Assembly: GCA_963632825.1 (NCBI GenBank)
Contig: CAVGWF010000047.1
Span: forward strand, 1-23,620
DNA from: F23-B02 sp963632825
GTDB taxonomy: Bacteria; Bacillota; Clostridia; Oscillospirales; Oscillospiraceae
Reading direction: 5' to 3'
DNA length: 23,620 nt
Shown here: positions 22,506 through 23,620 of the stretch, in pieces
Layout of the letters: the number at the start of each line of letters is the position of its first letter
Position numbering within the stretch: the stretch's first letter is position 1
Position numbers and translations under genes: made by a program
The notes under the pieces: model-generated
What the model was told of the DNA's origin: nothing
Seen by the model: the letters and a program-made list of their open reading frames with translations, nothing else
The model's database searches: none

Positions 22506-22624
22506 AACGCCGAAAGCCTCGTAGTGTGATATAGTCCCCTTAGAGTAGACACTCGAAAAAGCAAAAATTTCGAGACTGCAATAAGGGGACTATATCATTG
22601 ATTGGCCTTCGGCGTTACTTTTTT
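22506..22624. terminator. tRNA terminator with an enlarged, element-filled loop
   Basis: The outer arms AACGCCGAA-A-GCC (22506-22518) and GGC-C-TTCGGCGTT (22604-22616) pair with a single A-C mismatch and are followed by TTTTTT at 22619-22624. On the minus strand the stem is also followed by a T-run (A's at 22502-22507), so it can terminate the tetR-like gene too. The loop is unusually large because it holds the 71-bp inverted-repeat element. Confidence 0.75.
22527..22597. repeat. 71-bp palindromic element with 16-bp perfect terminal inverted repeats (MITE-like)
   Basis: TGATATAGTCCCCTTA at 22527-22542 is the exact reverse complement of 22582-22597. A 7-bp inner stem, CTCGAAA (22552-22558) / TTTCGAG (22568-22574), makes the whole sequence fold on itself. 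It encodes nothing credible and no clear target duplication flanks it. A miniature transposable element or solo IS remnant dropped into the terminator loop is the likeliest reading. Confidence 0.6.
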
Positions 22625-22631
22625 GTTTGTA

Positions 22632-23237
22632 TCACAGCGCGGCGCGCTGTTCGGGACTCATACGGTATTTTGGATTTACATGGTAGGCGACCTCGGCGTA
22701 CTGCCTTGCGCGCTCACGCAGAGAGAAGTTGCCGTTCTGGCTGCACCAGACATAAAGCTCGTGAATAATTAGATCGGTTGCTATGCGCGAGAGAAGCTCG
22801 GGCGGCTCCTCGGTCTCGATTATTCCGTTTTTTGCACAATTTTTCGCAAGCGTTGCAAACAGGTCGTCCAGCGCGTGCACCGCGTCGCGTATGCCATCAG
22901 GTGATTCGAACTGCATGATAAACAGAGTGCTCGTGAGCTTCGGACCGAAGTCGAGCGCAATGGCTATGAAGCGGTCGAAAAGCTGCCAGATGCGCTCAAA
23001 ATCATTATCGGCATCTGCAAAGCGCCTGAAGCTCTCCTCATCATTCTGCTGCGGCTTTGCGACCACATAGTCGAGTATGCTGCGCTTACCCTTGAACACG
23101 GTGTAGAAAACCGTGCGTGAGACATGAGCGGCCTGACATATCTCGTTTACGCTGACACTGCCATAGCCTTCGCTCTTAAACAGGCTTATTGCGCATTTTG
23201 CAATATCCTCCCTGAGCCTGGCTGTAGAATCCTGCAC
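22632..23237 (-). CDS. TetR-family transcriptional regulator
   Basis: The start is taken at GTG 23237, because GGAGG at 23250-23246 is 8 nt upstream; the longer frame from TTG 23255 would place that site inside the gene. The 201-aa protein has the TetR helix-turn-helix in residues about 3-55: 'REDIAKCAISLFKSEGYGSVSVNEICQAAHVSRTVFYTVFKGKRSILDYVV'. The rest is an all-helical ligand and dimerisation domain with no recognisable effector motif. It is divergent from a plus-strand gene starting at 23482, its probable target, and both have near-consensus promoters in the shared 244-bp region. Confidence 0.92.
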   Translation of the reverse strand: MQDSTARLREDIAKCAISLFKSEGYGSVSVNEICQAAHVSRTVFYTVFKGKRSILDYVVAKPQQNDEESFRRFADADNDFERIWQLFDRFIAIALDFGPKLTSTLFIMQFESPDGIRDAVHALDDLFATLAKNCAKNGIIETEEPPELLSRIATDLIIHELYVWCSQNGNFSLRERARQYAEVAYHVNPKYRMSPEQRAAL

Positions 23238-23276
23238 AGAATACACCTCCTGCAAGGCTGTTCTTATTTTTAAAAC

Positions 23277-23305
23277 ATTTTAAGCGTTTTGTCCGCAAAT
23301 GTCAA
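23277..23305 (-). promoter_or_regulatory. Promoter of the TetR-family gene
   Basis: On the minus strand a perfect TTGACA (23305-23300), a 17-nt spacer and TAAAAT (23282-23277). The inverted hexamers ACATTT (23275-23280) / AAATGT (23297-23302) overlap both elements and could be an autoregulatory operator. Confidence 0.7.
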
Positions 23306-23373
23306 CTTACGCCCGAAACTGTTCTCAATTATTTTACAGGTTTTTTGTGAGATTTGTCAAATTCAAGGCATGA

Positions 23374-23405
23374 TTATTGACTATTTTCAACAATAAAAGT
23401 AAGAT
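23374..23405 (+). promoter_or_regulatory. Promoter and possible operator of the gene starting at 23482
   Basis: TTGACT (23377-23382), a 17-nt spacer and TAAGAT (23400-23405) form a good promoter. The inverted repeat TTATTG (23374-23379) / CAATAA (23391-23396) covers the -35, a typical place for a TetR-family repressor to bind. Confidence 0.55.
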
Positions 23406-23481
23406 AGCTTCAAGCATCGCTATTTAATTCACAAGCAAATCAGAATCACGCATCAAAAACATATCAAGGGGCTGAAATTTA

Positions 23482-23620
23482 ATGACAAAAGACCAGAAGA
23501 TCGCCAAGCTTGGCAAGGAGATCACCGACCGTGCCACCGTCCTTCTCGGCAAGGACAAGATCACTCCGGAATCTCCCGAATACCTCGGCATCAATTCCGC
23601 ACTCAAGTACACCGCATACA
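23482..23620 (+). CDS. Unidentified protein, N-terminus only (runs off window end)
   Basis: ATG 23482 with AAGGGG at 23466-23471 begins 46 codons, 'MTKDQKIAKLGKEITDRATV', then 'LLGKDKITPESPEYLGINSALKYTAY', open to the window edge. I do not recognise the family with certainty. The amphipathic start followed by 'TPESPEYLGINSALKYTAY' faintly recalls the N-terminal segment of some clostridial 4Fe-4S oxidoreductases, but this is not enough for an assignment. The codon use (AAG, ATC, CTC, GGC biased) suggests a highly expressed gene. The divergent TetR-family gene suggests it is inducible. Confidence 0.6.
   Translation, partial: MTKDQKIAKLGKEITDRATVLLGKDKITPESPEYLGINSALKYTAY

Noticed and set aside
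22262..22564. 100-aa minus-strand frame reading 'GETRTHYLALRRRTLYPGELRRH'
   Set aside because: This is the well-known false peptide obtained by translating a tRNA gene in antisense; it also covers two promoters.
1..23620. CRISPR arrays, prophage or complete insertion sequences
   Set aside because: No regularly spaced repeats, integrase, transposase or phage structural genes were seen on either strand.

Overview
The window looks like the chromosome of an anaerobic Clostridia member, probably an uncultured gut Oscillospiraceae/Christensenellales-type Firmicute. The clues are strong GGAGG ribosome sites, frequent TTG and GTG starts, heavy ATA codon use with moderate GC, a DUF1836 regulator, a DegV protein, a YdjGHI-like operon and a stray acetyl-CoA-synthase-like protein. 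This assignment is inference, since no rRNA is present. I see no prophage, CRISPR array or complete insertion sequence.

Layout. Positions 1-2470 hold a minus-strand pair, an MFS transporter followed by the first codons of a probable TIM-barrel sugar isomerase/epimerase. They are divergent from a LysR regulator, with a perfect 10-bp-arm palindrome between them. Positions 2485-4145 hold a DUF1836 regulator (-) divergent from a DegV protein (+). Positions 4155-4889 (-) encode a free-standing protein resembling the part of acetyl-CoA synthase just before its A-cluster. Positions 5068-8408 (-) are a three-gene SPFH / zinc-ribbon / TPM operon like Bacillus ydjG-H-I. Positions 8592-12201 (+) carry a short-form S-adenosylhomocysteine hydrolase, an MgtE magnesium channel and an AEC-family permease.

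Positions 12422-19230 (+) are a complete F-type ATP synthase operon, atpI-B-E-F-(F'HA)-G-D-C. Its striking feature is one uninterrupted 745-codon gene where atpH and atpA should be. It encodes a second b-like membrane/stalk segment, then the C-terminal domain of delta, then a full alpha subunit. There is no separate atpH or atpA. Since the enzyme needs three alphas but only one delta, this fusion raises a stoichiometry problem and is the main discovery candidate. An in-frame Met at codon 250 sits where a normal alpha would begin.

Positions 19242-19324 hold two back-to-back terminators. The rest is a 983-aa ABC ATPase/FtsX-type permease (-), a tRNA-Arg(CCT) with a near-consensus promoter, and a tRNA terminator whose loop holds a 71-bp element with 16-bp perfect inverted repeats. 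A TetR regulator (-) is divergent from the start of an unidentified gene that runs off the window end.
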